A DNA stretch of 44,954 bases from Deltaproteobacteria bacterium HGW-Deltaproteobacteria-14 (GTDB lineage Bacteria > Myxococcota_A > UBA9042 > PHBI01), in NCBI GenBank assembly GCA_002841945.1, contig PHBI01000029.1:1-44954 (forward strand). Reading direction: 5' to 3'. Below the pieces are notes generated by a model. It was given only the letters and a program-made list of their open reading frames with translations. It had not been told where the DNA came from and searched no databases. The stretch's first letter is position 1. Every line of letters starts with the position of its first letter. The position numbers were made by a program, and so were the translations under genes. This document shows, in pieces, positions 21,007 through 29,917 of the stretch.

Positions 21007-22914
21007 ATGTCCCACGCGAACCTCGCGGTAGCCACGCTCCTCGCGCCGCTCATCGCCTTCTTCGTCGCCCTCGTCTTCTTCCGCAAGAAGCACGACGTCG
21101 CCGCCGGCATCGCCATCCTCGGCGGGCTGGTGTCGCTGGTCGGCTCGGTCTGGCTCTTGCTCGACCCCGCCCCGGCCCCCGAGCTCATCACGGCGCCGTG
21201 GTTCGAGGTGGGCGGCATCAAGCTCGCCTTCGGCGCGCTGCTCGACGGGCGCACGCTGCTCATGGGCGCCGTGGTCGGCCTCATCACGATGTGCGTGCTC
21301 GTCTACTCCCTCGGCTACATGAAGCACGATCCCGGCAAGGGCCGCTTCTTCGCGTTCTTGGGGCTCTTCGAGTGGGCGATGCTGTCCTTCTCCTACGCCC
21401 CGAACCTGCTCCAGGGCTTCATCTTCTGGGAGCTCGTCGGCCTCGCCTCCTTCCTGCTCATCGGATTCTGGTACGAGAAGCCGTCGGCGGTCGCCGCGGC
21501 CAAGAAGGCCTTCATCATGACCCGCATCGGCGACGTGGGCATGTTCGTCGGCCTCATCCTGCTGTTCGGCGACGTCCACACCCTCGACATCCTCGAGATC
21601 GGCAACATCTTCGCCGCCCCCGGCCTCCCCGAGGGCGTCTCCGCCGGCCGCGTCGAGCTCCTCGCCGGCCTGCTCTTCCTCGGCGTCATGGGCAAGAGCG
21701 CCCAGTTCCCGCTCCACACCTGGCTCCCCGACGCGATGGAGGGCCCGACCCCGGTCAGCGCGCTGCTCCACTCCGCGACGATGGTCGCCGCCGGCGTCTT
21801 CCTCTTCGCCCGCTTCCACGAGCTCTTCCTCGACGCGCCGACGATGATGACCATCATCCTGGCGATCGCCGTGTTCACCGCCCTCATCTCCTCCACGATG
21901 GCGATGGCGGCCAACGACATGAAGAAGATCCTGGCCTTCTCCTCGATCAGCCAGCTCGGCTTCATGATCATCGGGCTCGCCGCCGGCAGCCTCTTCGCCG
22001 GCCTCTTCCACCTGATGACCCACGCGCTGTTCAAGGCGCTGCTCTTCCTCACCGCCGGCGCCTACATCCACGAGTTCGGCACCAACGACATCGTCGCCAT
22101 CGGCCGCGCCGGCGGCCGCAAGATGCGCGTGACGACGCTGGGCCTCTTCGCGGGCGGCTTCGCCCTCGCCGGCGTCCCCATCTTCGCTGGCTTCTGGTCC
22201 AAGGAGGTCATCCTCGGCGCGCTCCACGGCCCCGGCGCGGAGGTCTTCCTCATCGGCGCCTACGCCGCGGCCTTCATGACCGCCTACTACACCTTCCGGA
22301 TGATCTTCCTCATCGTCCTGCCGAACACCGACTCGAAGGCCATCGTCGAGGAGCCCGCCGGCTCGCAGGGCGGCCACGGCCCCGCCGACCACGGCCACGC
22401 CCACGGCGCCCCGAAGGCCCCGGGCACGATGCGCGCCCCCATCCTGGTGCTCTCTATCGGCGCCGTCATCGCCGGCCTACCGTTCTTCGGCGACGCCGTC
22501 GCGGGCCTCCTCGGCCGCCCCCACGAGGCCCACCACGCCGCCATCACCGAGATGATCCTCCCGGTCGCCATCGTCCTCGCGGGCGTCGCCCTGGCCTGGC
22601 TCGACTTCGGCGGCAAGAAGGCCCCCCAGCGCGGCATCGTCGCTTGGTTCCCGCCGCTCGAGCGCGCGCTCAAGAACCGCTGGTACATCGACGCCTTCTA
22701 CCGCAAGACCATCATCCGCTTCGTCAACGCCTTCGCCGCCCTCATGTACGGCGCTGAGACCCGCGGCTTCGACGGGGCCGGTGACGCCCTCGGCCGCGGC
22801 ACGATGAAGGTCGGGGTCAGCACGGCCAAGAGCCACACGGGCCGCCTCCCCATCTTCGTGGGCACCGCCGTCGCGGTGCTCGCCATCGTCTCGCTCTCCA
22901 TAGCGCTGGGCTGA
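21007..22914 (+). CDS. nuoL: NADH-quinone oxidoreductase subunit L
   Basis: The largest proton-pumping membrane subunit (antiporter-like), 635 residues. Visible hallmarks: FEWAMLSFSYAPNLLQGFIFWELVG-type first half with the conserved Glu, KSAQFPLHTWLPDAMEGPTP with the pumping Lys, then HSATMVAAGVFL, and FSSISQLGFMIIGLAAG. The C-terminal part should form the long lateral helix that runs along NuoM and NuoN. A His/Gly-rich loop (HGPADHGHAHGAPK, about residue 460) lies before that helix. Such loops occur in other NuoL proteins and may bind metal incidentally. Confidence 0.96.
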   Translation: MSHANLAVATLLAPLIAFFVALVFFRKKHDVAAGIAILGGLVSLVGSVWLLLDPAPAPELITAPWFEVGGIKLAFGALLDGRTLLMGAVVGLITMCVLVYSLGYMKHDPGKGRFFAFLGLFEWAMLSFSYAPNLLQGFIFWELVGLASFLLIGFWYEKPSAVAAAKKAFIMTRIGDVGMFVGLILLFGDVHTLDILEIGNIFAAPGLPEGVSAGRVELLAGLLFLGVMGKSAQFPLHTWLPDAMEGPTPVSALLHSATMVAAGVFLFARFHELFLDAPTMMTIILAIAVFTALISSTMAMAANDMKKILAFSSISQLGFMIIGLAAGSLFAGLFHLMTHALFKALLFLTAGAYIHEFGTNDIVAIGRAGGRKMRVTTLGLFAGGFALAGVPIFAGFWSKEVILGALHGPGAEVFLIGAYAAAFMTAYYTFRMIFLIVLPNTDSKAIVEEPAGSQGGHGPADHGHAHGAPKAPGTMRAPILVLSIGAVIAGLPFFGDAVAGLLGRPHEAHHAAITEMILPVAIVLAGVALAWLDFGGKKAPQRGIVAWFPPLERALKNRWYIDAFYRKTIIRFVNAFAALMYGAETRGFDGAGDALGRGTMKVGVSTAKSHTGRLPIFVGTAVAVLAIVSLSIALG

Positions 22915-22933
22915 CCCAAAGGAACCACAGGTC

Positions 22934-24385
22934 ATGGGCACCTCCGGATTGCTGACTTACATCCTGCTCACCCCGCTCGCGGCCTTCATCGCGACGCTGG
23001 TCATCCCGGGGCGGCACACGCTGGCGATCAAGGTCGCGAACGCGTTCTTCGCCTTCGTGGGCCTCGTCCTGTCGGTCGTGGTCTTCACCCAATACGACCT
23101 CGCGGCTGGCGGCTACCAGCTGATGCAGGACGTGCCCTGGGTGGACTCCTTCGGCATCCGCTACACCGTCGCCGTCGACGGCGTCGGCGTGGTGCTGGTG
23201 CTGCTCAACGCCATCGTGTTCTTCACCGGCGTGCTCACGATGTGGACGCTCACGCTCCGCGTCAAAGAGTACTTCGCCTTCATGGCGCTGCTCGTCTTCG
23301 GCGTGTTCGGCGTCTTCATCTCGCTGGATGTCTTCGTCTTCTTCTTCTTCTACGAGGTCGCGGTACTCCCGATGTACCCGCTGATCGCCATCTGGGGCAG
23401 CACGAAGAAGGAGTACAGCGCGATGAAGCTGACGCTGTACCTGATGGTCGGCTCAGCGCTCCTCTTCCCCGGGCTCATCTCGCTCTTCGTGGCCGGCGGC
23501 AGCGGCAGCTGGAACATCGAGTTCCTCGCCGCGGCGATCAAGAACCAGCCCGAGTTCCAGGTCTTCGTCTACCCCTTCGTCTACGTCGGCTTCGGTATCC
23601 TCGCCGGCATGTGGCCCTTCCACGGGTGGTCCCCCACAGGCCACGTCGCCGCCCCGACCGCCGTCTCGATGCTCCACGCCGGCGTGCTGATGAAGCTCGG
23701 CGCCTTCGGCATCCTGCGCATCGCCATCGGCATCCTCCCCCACGGCGCCGAGATCTGGGCCCCGCTCTTCGCCTCGACGGCCACCGTCGGCATCGTCTAC
23801 GGCGCCTTCGTCGCCATGCGGCAGAACGACTTCAAGTACGTCATCGGCTTCTCGTCGGTGTCGCACATGGGCATCGTGCTGCTCGGCTTGAACACGCTGA
23901 CCCCGGACGGCACCTCGGGCGCGGTCTTCCAGATGTTCGCTCACGGCATCATGACGGCGCTCTTCTTCTCCGCCGTCGGCTTCATCTACGACCAGACCCA
24001 CGACCGCGACATCCGCCACTTCGGCGGCCTCTCGAAGCAGGTCCCGGTCGCCGCGGCCTTCTTCATCGTGGCGTCGCTGTGCGGCATGGGGGTCCCGGGC
24101 TTCGCCAGCTTCTGGGCCGAGTTCCTGGTCTTCCTCCAGGCGCTCGCGAGCTGGCCGGTCCTGGGCGTCGCCGCCCTCATCGGCCTGGTCTTCACCGCGC
24201 TCTACGCGCTCCGGGTCCTCGGCAAGGCCATGTTCGGCCCCGCCAACCCGAGCTGGGACCACCTGAAGGACGCGACCCCGTGGGCCATGGTGCCGCGCGT
24301 GATTCTGATAGGCGTCCTGGTCCTGTTCGGCTTCTTCCCGAGCTGGATCCTCGACATCATCCACACCGCCACCGGGAACAACTGA
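22934..24385 (+). CDS. nuoM: NADH-quinone oxidoreductase subunit M
   Basis: Antiporter-like proton-pumping subunit, 483 residues with about fourteen helices. FVFFFFYEVAVLPMYPLIAI carries the conserved Glu of helix 5 and WPFHGWSPTGHVAAPTAVS then HAGVLMKLGAFG carry the His and the Lys of the pumping channel. SVSHMGIVLLGLN and SLCGMGVPGFASFWAEFLVF are further family blocks. A weak AAAGG lies before the ATG. It follows nuoL by 19 bases and precedes nuoN by one base. Confidence 0.96.
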   Translation: MGTSGLLTYILLTPLAAFIATLVIPGRHTLAIKVANAFFAFVGLVLSVVVFTQYDLAAGGYQLMQDVPWVDSFGIRYTVAVDGVGVVLVLLNAIVFFTGVLTMWTLTLRVKEYFAFMALLVFGVFGVFISLDVFVFFFFYEVAVLPMYPLIAIWGSTKKEYSAMKLTLYLMVGSALLFPGLISLFVAGGSGSWNIEFLAAAIKNQPEFQVFVYPFVYVGFGILAGMWPFHGWSPTGHVAAPTAVSMLHAGVLMKLGAFGILRIAIGILPHGAEIWAPLFASTATVGIVYGAFVAMRQNDFKYVIGFSSVSHMGIVLLGLNTLTPDGTSGAVFQMFAHGIMTALFFSAVGFIYDQTHDRDIRHFGGLSKQVPVAAAFFIVASLCGMGVPGFASFWAEFLVFLQALASWPVLGVAALIGLVFTALYALRVLGKAMFGPANPSWDHLKDATPWAMVPRVILIGVLVLFGFFPSWILDIIHTATGNN

Positions 24386-24386
24386 C

Positions 24387-25814
24387 ATGTCTGGGATGGG
24401 TGATCTGACGCTGTTTCTGCCTGAGGCGGTGGTGCTGCTAGCGGCCCTCGTCGCCTTCGCGATGTCGGCTTTTGCCAGGAGCTACCGCGCGGTCTGGTAC
24501 GCGACGACCTTCATGTCCCTCGCCGCCGTGGCCGTGTGCATTGCGTCAATGGGGTTCCACGGCGAGCCGTTCTTCCCCGGCATCTACCGTGTTGATCTCT
24601 TTTCGCAGCTGCTCAAGCTCGGCCTCACCATCGGGCTGGCGCTGACCCTCCTCGTGAGCCGCGAGCTGCCGAGCGTGCGCGCGTCGGCGCACTCGGATCT
24701 GCCGATATTTCTGACCCTCGGCACTCTCGGCATGATGATGCTGGTGAGCGCGACCGAGCTCCTCACCCTCTACGTCGTCCTCGAGCTCTCGGCCTACGCG
24801 CTCTACGTGATGGCGGCGCTCAACCGCCGGCAGCGCGAGGGCGGCGAGGCGGGGGTGAAGTACCTGCTCTTCGGCGCGGCGGCCTCGGCGATCACGCTCT
24901 ACGGGCTCTCGCTCATCTACGGCGCGGTCGGCTCGACGCTGCTGACGGACGTCGTCAACCACGAGTCCTCGGCGCTGCTGGTGCTCGGCGTGATCCTCAC
25001 CCTCAGCGGGCTCTTCTTCAAGCTGGCGGTCCTGCCGTTCCACGCGTGGGCGCCCGACACCTACCAGGCGGCGCCGCACCAGGTGGCGACCTTCATCGGG
25101 ACGAGCTCCAAGGTCGCCGCCATCGGTATCCTCGTGCGCGTGCTGACGATGGCCCTCGACGCGGACGCGGTGCAGACCCTGCTCATCGCGCTGTCGGTGG
25201 TCTCGATGACCGTCGGCAACCTGGCCGCGCTGGCGCAGAAGGACCTCAAGCGGATGCTCGCGTGGTCCACGGTGGCCCACGCCGGCTACGCGCTGCTCGG
25301 GATGCTGACGCTCAGCGAGCTCGGCATGGCGTCGGCGATCTTCTACGGCCTGACCTACTTCGTCATCGCGTTCGCGGCGTTCCTGGCGGTGGTCGCCGTC
25401 AGCCCCGAGGGCGAAAACCCGAGCCTCGACAGCCTCAAGGGGCTCTACCGCCGCGCGCCGCTGGTCGGCATCGTGCTGCTCGCCGGCATGTTCGGCCTGG
25501 CCGGGGTGCCGCCGACGCCGGGCTTCACGGGCAAGTGGTTTCTCTTCTCGGCCGCCCTCGAGAGCGACTACTTCTGGCTCGTCCTGGTCGGCGCCATCAA
25601 CGCGACCATCTCGCTCTACTACTACCTGCGGGTCGTGAGGTACGCCTACCAGACGGTGCCCGACGGCCACGACAGCCGCCCGCTGAAGGTCGACTTCCCG
25701 ACCCAGCTGGCCGGCTGGGCGGCGATGGGCCTCATCGTCTTCGTCGGCTTCTACCCCGGCCCGCTCTGGGACCTCGCCCGCGACGCCGCCAAGGTCCTGC
25801 TCGCCGGCGGCTGA
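24387..25814 (+). CDS. nuoN: NADH-quinone oxidoreductase subunit N
   Basis: Third antiporter-like subunit and last gene of the operon, 475 residues. LYVVLELSAYALYVMAALNR holds the helix 5 Glu; KLAVLPFHAWAPDTYQAAPH and GTSSKVAAIGILVR carry the pumping Lys residues; LAWSTVAHAGYALLGMLTLS and GVPPTPGFTGKWFLFSAALE are typical later blocks. After its stop there is no nuoE, nuoF or nuoG; an unrelated envelope operon begins 91 bases on. That gap contains only a short GC-rich stem (GGCGC/GCGCC at about 25823-25837) without a T-run. Confidence 0.96.
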   Translation: MSGMGDLTLFLPEAVVLLAALVAFAMSAFARSYRAVWYATTFMSLAAVAVCIASMGFHGEPFFPGIYRVDLFSQLLKLGLTIGLALTLLVSRELPSVRASAHSDLPIFLTLGTLGMMMLVSATELLTLYVVLELSAYALYVMAALNRRQREGGEAGVKYLLFGAAASAITLYGLSLIYGAVGSTLLTDVVNHESSALLVLGVILTLSGLFFKLAVLPFHAWAPDTYQAAPHQVATFIGTSSKVAAIGILVRVLTMALDADAVQTLLIALSVVSMTVGNLAALAQKDLKRMLAWSTVAHAGYALLGMLTLSELGMASAIFYGLTYFVIAFAAFLAVVAVSPEGENPSLDSLKGLYRRAPLVGIVLLAGMFGLAGVPPTPGFTGKWFLFSAALESDYFWLVLVGAINATISLYYYLRVVRYAYQTVPDGHDSRPLKVDFPTQLAGWAAMGLIVFVGFYPGPLWDLARDAAKVLLAGG

Positions 25815-25905
25815 CACACCGGGGCGCGTCGGGCGCCGCGGCTTCTCCGTTCTTTGCGTGGCCTCCGCGTTGTGGAATGCTCCAGCGCGAGATCGAGGAG
25901 GCCAC

Positions 25906-27255
25906 GTGATCCGGACCCTGTCAGCCCTCCGCACGTTGCTCGCGGCCGCTGCCCTGGTGTCGGTCCTGGCGCCGTCGGCCGCGGGCGGCGCCCCCATGAA
26001 GCGGCCCGTGCCGAACTACGACGGCCGCGCCGAGGCCGACGCGACCGCGGGGGACGCGCTCCTGTGGATCCCCCGCGTCCTGCTCTCGCCCGCCTACCTC
26101 GTGAGCGAATACGTGCTGCGCCGGCCCCTCGGCTACCTCTTCACGGAGGCCGAGCGCGCCGAGGTCCCGAGCCTGCTGCTGTCGATCTTCACCTTCGACG
26201 AGGGCAAGGCCGGCATCATCCCGACGGTGCTGTTCGACTTCGGGCTCGACGCCGGGGCGCTGCCGAGCGCCGGCTTCTACTTCTTCTACGACGACCTGGC
26301 CTTCGCGGGGCACGATCTGCGCGCGCGCGCCGCCATCGGCGGGAGCGACTGGGTCGAGCTCGACCTCACCAACCGCTTCGCCCTCGACGCCGCCTCGCGC
26401 CTGAGCGTCGGCCTCTCCTACGAGCGCCGCAAGGACGAGGTCTTCGCCGGCGTCGGCCCCTCCTTTGACGACGACGCCATCGGCCGCTACGGCCTCGACC
26501 GCCTCAGCGCCCGCGTCGGCGTCGAGCGCACCCTCGGCCTGCGCGGCGAAGTCAGCGCCTTCCTCGCGCTCTCGCACTACGGCTACTTCCGCGGCGACTG
26601 CTGCGATGAGCCCGGGCTCGACGAGCGGGTCGAGCAGGGCGTCTACCCCACCCCCGCGGGCTTTGACGACCGCCACACCGACGTCGGGCCCACGGTGCGC
26701 CTCGCGCTCGACTCGCGCCCGGTCCGCCCCGGGCCCGAGAGCGGCGTCCGCCTCGAGCTCTTCGGCGTCGCCGCCCGCGGCCTCGATGACACCGACGCCA
26801 CCTGGCTCCGCTATGGCGCGTCCCTCGGCGGCTACCTCGACTTTCACAACAACCGCACCGTGGGCCTGCGCGTCTACGCCGAGTTCGTCTCCGCCATCGA
26901 CGGCGACGCGCCGTTTTCGGAGCTCGCCCTGCTCGGCGGCAAGGCCCCGCTGCGGGCCTTCGAGGAGGGGCGCCTCCGGGGCGAGAGCGCGCTCGCGCTG
27001 ACCCTCGACTACCGCTGGCCGATCTGGGTCTTTCTCGACGGCAGCCTGTTCGTCGAGGTCGGCAACGTCTTTGGCGCCGCTCTGGAGGGTCTCGAGAGCG
27101 ACCGCCTGCGCCTCTCCTTCGGCCTCGGCATGCGTCCGGCCTCCCGCGAGGACCACCCCTTCGAGTTCCTCCTCGCCTTCGGCACCGAGCCCCTCGGTGA
27201 CGGCGCCGAGATCACGACCCTGCGCGTCGTCTTCGGCACGACGACCGGCTTCTGA
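25906..27255 (+). CDS. Outer-membrane beta-barrel protein, Omp85/surface-antigen type without POTRA
   Basis: A 449-residue exported protein. A signal peptide (LRTLLAAAALVSVLAPSAAG) precedes a short polar segment and then a long series of alternating strands ending in Phe. LLGGKAPLRAFEEGRLRGES followed by YRWPIWVFLDGSLFVEVGNV matches the pattern of the last strands of BamA/TamA-type barrels, where a conserved Arg-Gly motif sits inside the barrel. There is no room for POTRA domains, unlike true BamA, so it would be a stand-alone barrel, perhaps patatin/D15-like. The start is GTG 25906, because GAGGAGG is just upstream. A CC pair (GDCCDEPG) is odd for a barrel loop. It is coupled to the next gene (TGATG). 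Confidence 0.8.
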   Translation: MIRTLSALRTLLAAAALVSVLAPSAAGGAPMKRPVPNYDGRAEADATAGDALLWIPRVLLSPAYLVSEYVLRRPLGYLFTEAERAEVPSLLLSIFTFDEGKAGIIPTVLFDFGLDAGALPSAGFYFFYDDLAFAGHDLRARAAIGGSDWVELDLTNRFALDAASRLSVGLSYERRKDEVFAGVGPSFDDDAIGRYGLDRLSARVGVERTLGLRGEVSAFLALSHYGYFRGDCCDEPGLDERVEQGVYPTPAGFDDRHTDVGPTVRLALDSRPVRPGPESGVRLELFGVAARGLDDTDATWLRYGASLGGYLDFHNNRTVGLRVYAEFVSAIDGDAPFSELALLGGKAPLRAFEEGRLRGESALALTLDYRWPIWVFLDGSLFVEVGNVFGAALEGLESDRLRLSFGLGMRPASREDHPFEFLLAFGTEPLGDGAEITTLRVVFGTTTGF

Positions 27256-28166
27256 TGAAGCGATTCCCCGCGCTCCTGGCCGTGGTGGCGGCGTTCGCCC
27301 CGCGCCCGGCGACGGCGGAGCCGCCGTCCTCGGTCGTGCGCCTCATCGACAAGCCGACCGGCGAGCCCCTCGACTGGGATCCGGCGTGGGGCGACTTCGG
27401 GATCGCCGACTGGGTCCTCACCGGGACCGCCGCCGCCGGGATCCTCGCGACGGTGATCTTGCCCCCCGTGAGCGAGCATTGGCGCGGCGGCGTCGGCCCC
27501 GACGAGGGGGTCCGCGACGCCATGCGCCTCGACACCGAGGGGGGCCGGCGGACCGCCCGGGAGGTCAGCGACGTCACGCTCACGCTGAGCGTCACCTATC
27601 CCCTCCTCGTCGACGGGCTCGTGGTCGCCGGCTGGTATCGGCGGAGCCCCGAGATCGCCGCGCGGATGGCCCTCATCGACGCGGAGGTGATCGCCGTCGC
27701 CCTCGCCGTGCAGGGCCTCACCAACGTCCTCGTGAGCCGGGAGCGGCCCTACGGCCGCGAATGCGGCCAGGACGAGCCCGCGAGCGGCCGCGACTGCACG
27801 AGCAGCGATCGCTATCGGAGCTTCTTCTCCGGTCACACCACGGCCGCTTTCGCCGCCGCGGCGGTCGGCTGCTCTCACCACGTGAACCTCGCGCTCTACG
27901 GCGACCCGGTCGCCGACGGCGTGGCCTGCGCCGGCGCGTTCGGCGTGGCGGCCTTCACCGGGCTCATGCGCATCGCGGGCGACAAGCACTACCTCAGCGA
28001 CGTCCTCGTCGGCGCCGGCGTAGGCACCCTCATCGGCTTCGGGCTGCCGTGGCTCTTGCACTACCGCTTCGGCGACGACGCCGAGGCCGCCGCAGGCGCG
28101 CCCGCGGCGGCCTCGGTCTCGCTGGTGCCCTTCGGCAATGGCGCCGCGCTCATGGGCGTCTTTTGA
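27255..28166 (+). CDS. PAP2-family membrane phosphatase with altered motif C1
   Basis: A 303-residue protein with a signal peptide and about five membrane helices, likely a lipid phosphatase or related acid phosphatase acting at the outer face of the inner membrane. Motif C2 is SFFSGHTT with the catalytic His, and C3 is MRIAGDKHYLSDVLVG with the Arg, nucleophile-type His and Asp in the right spacing. Motif C1 normally reads KxxxxxxRP; here the RP is present (VSRERPYG) but the Lys position is Asn. A Cys-containing insert (ECGQDEPASGRDCTSSD) precedes C2. Activity is therefore likely but not certain. It overlaps its neighbours on both sides. Confidence 0.87.
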   Translation: MKRFPALLAVVAAFAPRPATAEPPSSVVRLIDKPTGEPLDWDPAWGDFGIADWVLTGTAAAGILATVILPPVSEHWRGGVGPDEGVRDAMRLDTEGGRRTAREVSDVTLTLSVTYPLLVDGLVVAGWYRRSPEIAARMALIDAEVIAVALAVQGLTNVLVSRERPYGRECGQDEPASGRDCTSSDRYRSFFSGHTTAAFAAAAVGCSHHVNLALYGDPVADGVACAGAFGVAAFTGLMRIAGDKHYLSDVLVGAGVGTLIGFGLPWLLHYRFGDDAEAAAGAPAAASVSLVPFGNGAALMGVF

Positions 28167-28981
28167 GGGGCGCGGCCCATCTCCTCGGCCTCGCGGCCCT
28201 CCTCGGCGCGTCGTCGCCGCAGCTCGCGCGCCCCGCGTCGACCGAAGGACCCGCCGCGGCGGTCAGCCCGGAGGTCGCGCGCGCTCCACGGCTCTTCCTC
28301 TCGGCGGCGATCGACGTCGGCTTCCTCTACCTCCGTCCCCGCCTGTCCGCGGGTTGGGGCGAGCCGTTCGGCGCCTGGATCGGCGTCGACGCCAACCCGA
28401 TCGTCAACGGCGAGGGGCTCGGCGCCTGGGCCGGCCTGAGAGTCGCCTTGCCCTTCATCGACTTGCGCGTCGGCGCTCGCTACTTCAGCGCCTTCACCGC
28501 CTCCTTTCTCGCCCCCGCCGAGGCCTACAGCCGCGCGAGCATCGAGCTGCGCGACGGTCCGAGCGCGCGCTGGCTCGATCTCGAGGCGGAGCTCTCCTGG
28601 AGCGCGGGCTTCGGCAGCGGTCAGCTCTACGGCGAGCACGCCGTGACCTACGCCGTCGGGGTCAGCGACGGCTACTGGCTCTACGACGAGACGCTGCGCC
28701 TGGTGCTCGATCCGCCGTGGGCGTGGCGCCAGCGCATCGGCGCGGCGTTCTACGTCGACAGCGCCAAGCGCTTTGCGATGGGCCCGATCCTGGAGGTCGC
28801 CGGCAGCCCCGGGCGCGGCACGGTGATCGTCCGCTTCGGCGGCGCGATCCGCATGCGCGTCTACGACGACCTCGAGGTGCGCGGCACCTTCGTGCCGGTG
28901 CTCGCGTCGCCCGACCAGCTCGGGCTCCGCGGAGCCGACGCCTTCCTCGTCGGGATCCGCTACCTCTGGGCGACCGACTGA
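28163..28981 (+). CDS. Putative outer-membrane barrel or secreted beta-rich protein
   Basis: A 272-residue protein. No ATG is available near the front of this frame. TTG at 28163, which overlaps the PAP2 stop, gives a signal peptide (MRGAAHLLGLAALLGASSPQ) and is the best start. The rest alternates amphipathic strands rich in aromatic residues (SAAIDVGFLYLRPRLSAGWG, WLDLEAELSWSAGFGSGQLY, GTVIVRFGGAIRMRVYDDLE) and ends YLWATD, not in the usual terminal Phe. I recognise no family. Its place at the end of the barrel-PAP2 operon suggests an envelope role. Confidence 0.7.
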   Translation: MRGAAHLLGLAALLGASSPQLARPASTEGPAAAVSPEVARAPRLFLSAAIDVGFLYLRPRLSAGWGEPFGAWIGVDANPIVNGEGLGAWAGLRVALPFIDLRVGARYFSAFTASFLAPAEAYSRASIELRDGPSARWLDLEAELSWSAGFGSGQLYGEHAVTYAVGVSDGYWLYDETLRLVLDPPWAWRQRIGAAFYVDSAKRFAMGPILEVAGSPGRGTVIVRFGGAIRMRVYDDLEVRGTFVPVLASPDQLGLRGADAFLVGIRYLWATD

Positions 28982-29917
28982 CTACGCGCTCGCCTCGAGC
29001 CCGCGCGCCGTCCGCCGCAGCGCGAAGACCCTCCGCATGAGCAGCCCGAGCAGCGCCATCGACATCTCGAAGTTGTCCTCGAGCACGTCGAGGAGCCGCC
29101 CGAGGTCAATGACCAGGGCCACGACCGGCGTCACGGTCGTCGCCGTCATGAAGTGGGGCTGCTCGGCGAAGCTCGTCGCCGCCCCCATCATGGCGTAGGG
29201 GTGATTGCGGACGACGCCGGGGCGCCCCGCCGCGGTCTCTCGCACGAGGCCGTCGACGACGCAGATGATCCGCGACGAGGCCTCCCCCTCGCGCCACAGG
29301 GTGTGACCGGCCGGAAGGCGCACCTCCTCGAAGGCCTTGGCGATCTCGGTCATGGTGTCGACGCTGGACTCCGTGAAGCCGGGCATCCGCCGCAGAAAGA
29401 CCAGCCGCTCCACGAGGTCGAGGGGCCGGCCGAGGTGGCGGCAGGGCGGGCGCGCTCGCAGGTCCGGCATGTCGCGATCGCCGGGGAGGCGTCGCATCAT
29501 CTCGATGAACGCCTTGGTGGTCATCCGGAACAGGCGCCGCACGATGCTGAACTGGTCCTCGAGCACCTCGAGCAGCACATCGGTCGAGAAGCTCAACGCC
29601 ACGACCTCGGTCAGCGCGGTGGCCCGCAGCCCCAGGCGCCGCTGAGCAAAGAAGTCCGGCCCGCCGACCCCCCCCTCGGCCTCGACGCGCTCGCCCACGA
29701 CGCCGTCGCGCATGACCTCCACGACGCCCTCGACGATGAGGTGCGTCGTGAGGATCGGCTCGTCCTGATGCTGCAGGAGCTCCCCACGCCGGAACACGGA
29801 CTCGCGGCCGAGCTGAGACAGGACCTCGAGATCCTGGGGGGGCAGCCCGGTGAACACCGGGTTGCGGCGCATGACGAGGAGGCGCTCCATCGGGTTGACG
29901 AGCGTGGACCTATGCAT
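28982..29917 (-). CDS. Double cyclic-nucleotide-binding-domain protein without output domain
   Basis: A 311-residue cytoplasmic protein with two CRP-like effector domains. The first is about 14-150 (FTGLPPQDLEVLSQLGRESV, then FRRGELLQHQDEPILTTHLI); the second is about 172-295 (MPGFTESSVDTMTEIAKAFE, then LPAGHTLWREGEASSRIICV). Each has the leading helix and jelly-roll pattern. There is no HTH, kinase or channel part, so it would act by binding a partner. Neither phosphate-binding loop is fully canonical (no clear GExA-R pair), so nucleotide binding is not assured. Its start overlaps the stop of the translocase-HEAT gene by eight bases, so the two are coupled; in known families such domains are often fused to membrane transport proteins. 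Confidence 0.88.
   Translation of the reverse strand: MHRSTLVNPMERLLVMRRNPVFTGLPPQDLEVLSQLGRESVFRRGELLQHQDEPILTTHLIVEGVVEVMRDGVVGERVEAEGGVGGPDFFAQRRLGLRATALTEVVALSFSTDVLLEVLEDQFSIVRRLFRMTTKAFIEMMRRLPGDRDMPDLRARPPCRHLGRPLDLVERLVFLRRMPGFTESSVDTMTEIAKAFEEVRLPAGHTLWREGEASSRIICVVDGLVRETAAGRPGVVRNHPYAMMGAATSFAEQPHFMTATTVTPVVALVIDLGRLLDVLEDNFEMSMALLGLLMRRVFALRRTARGLEASA

Noticed and set aside
20944..22404. Minus-strand open frame opposite nuoL
   Set aside because: Shadow of nuoL; low-complexity Glu/Asp/Gly/Arg content and no ribosome site.
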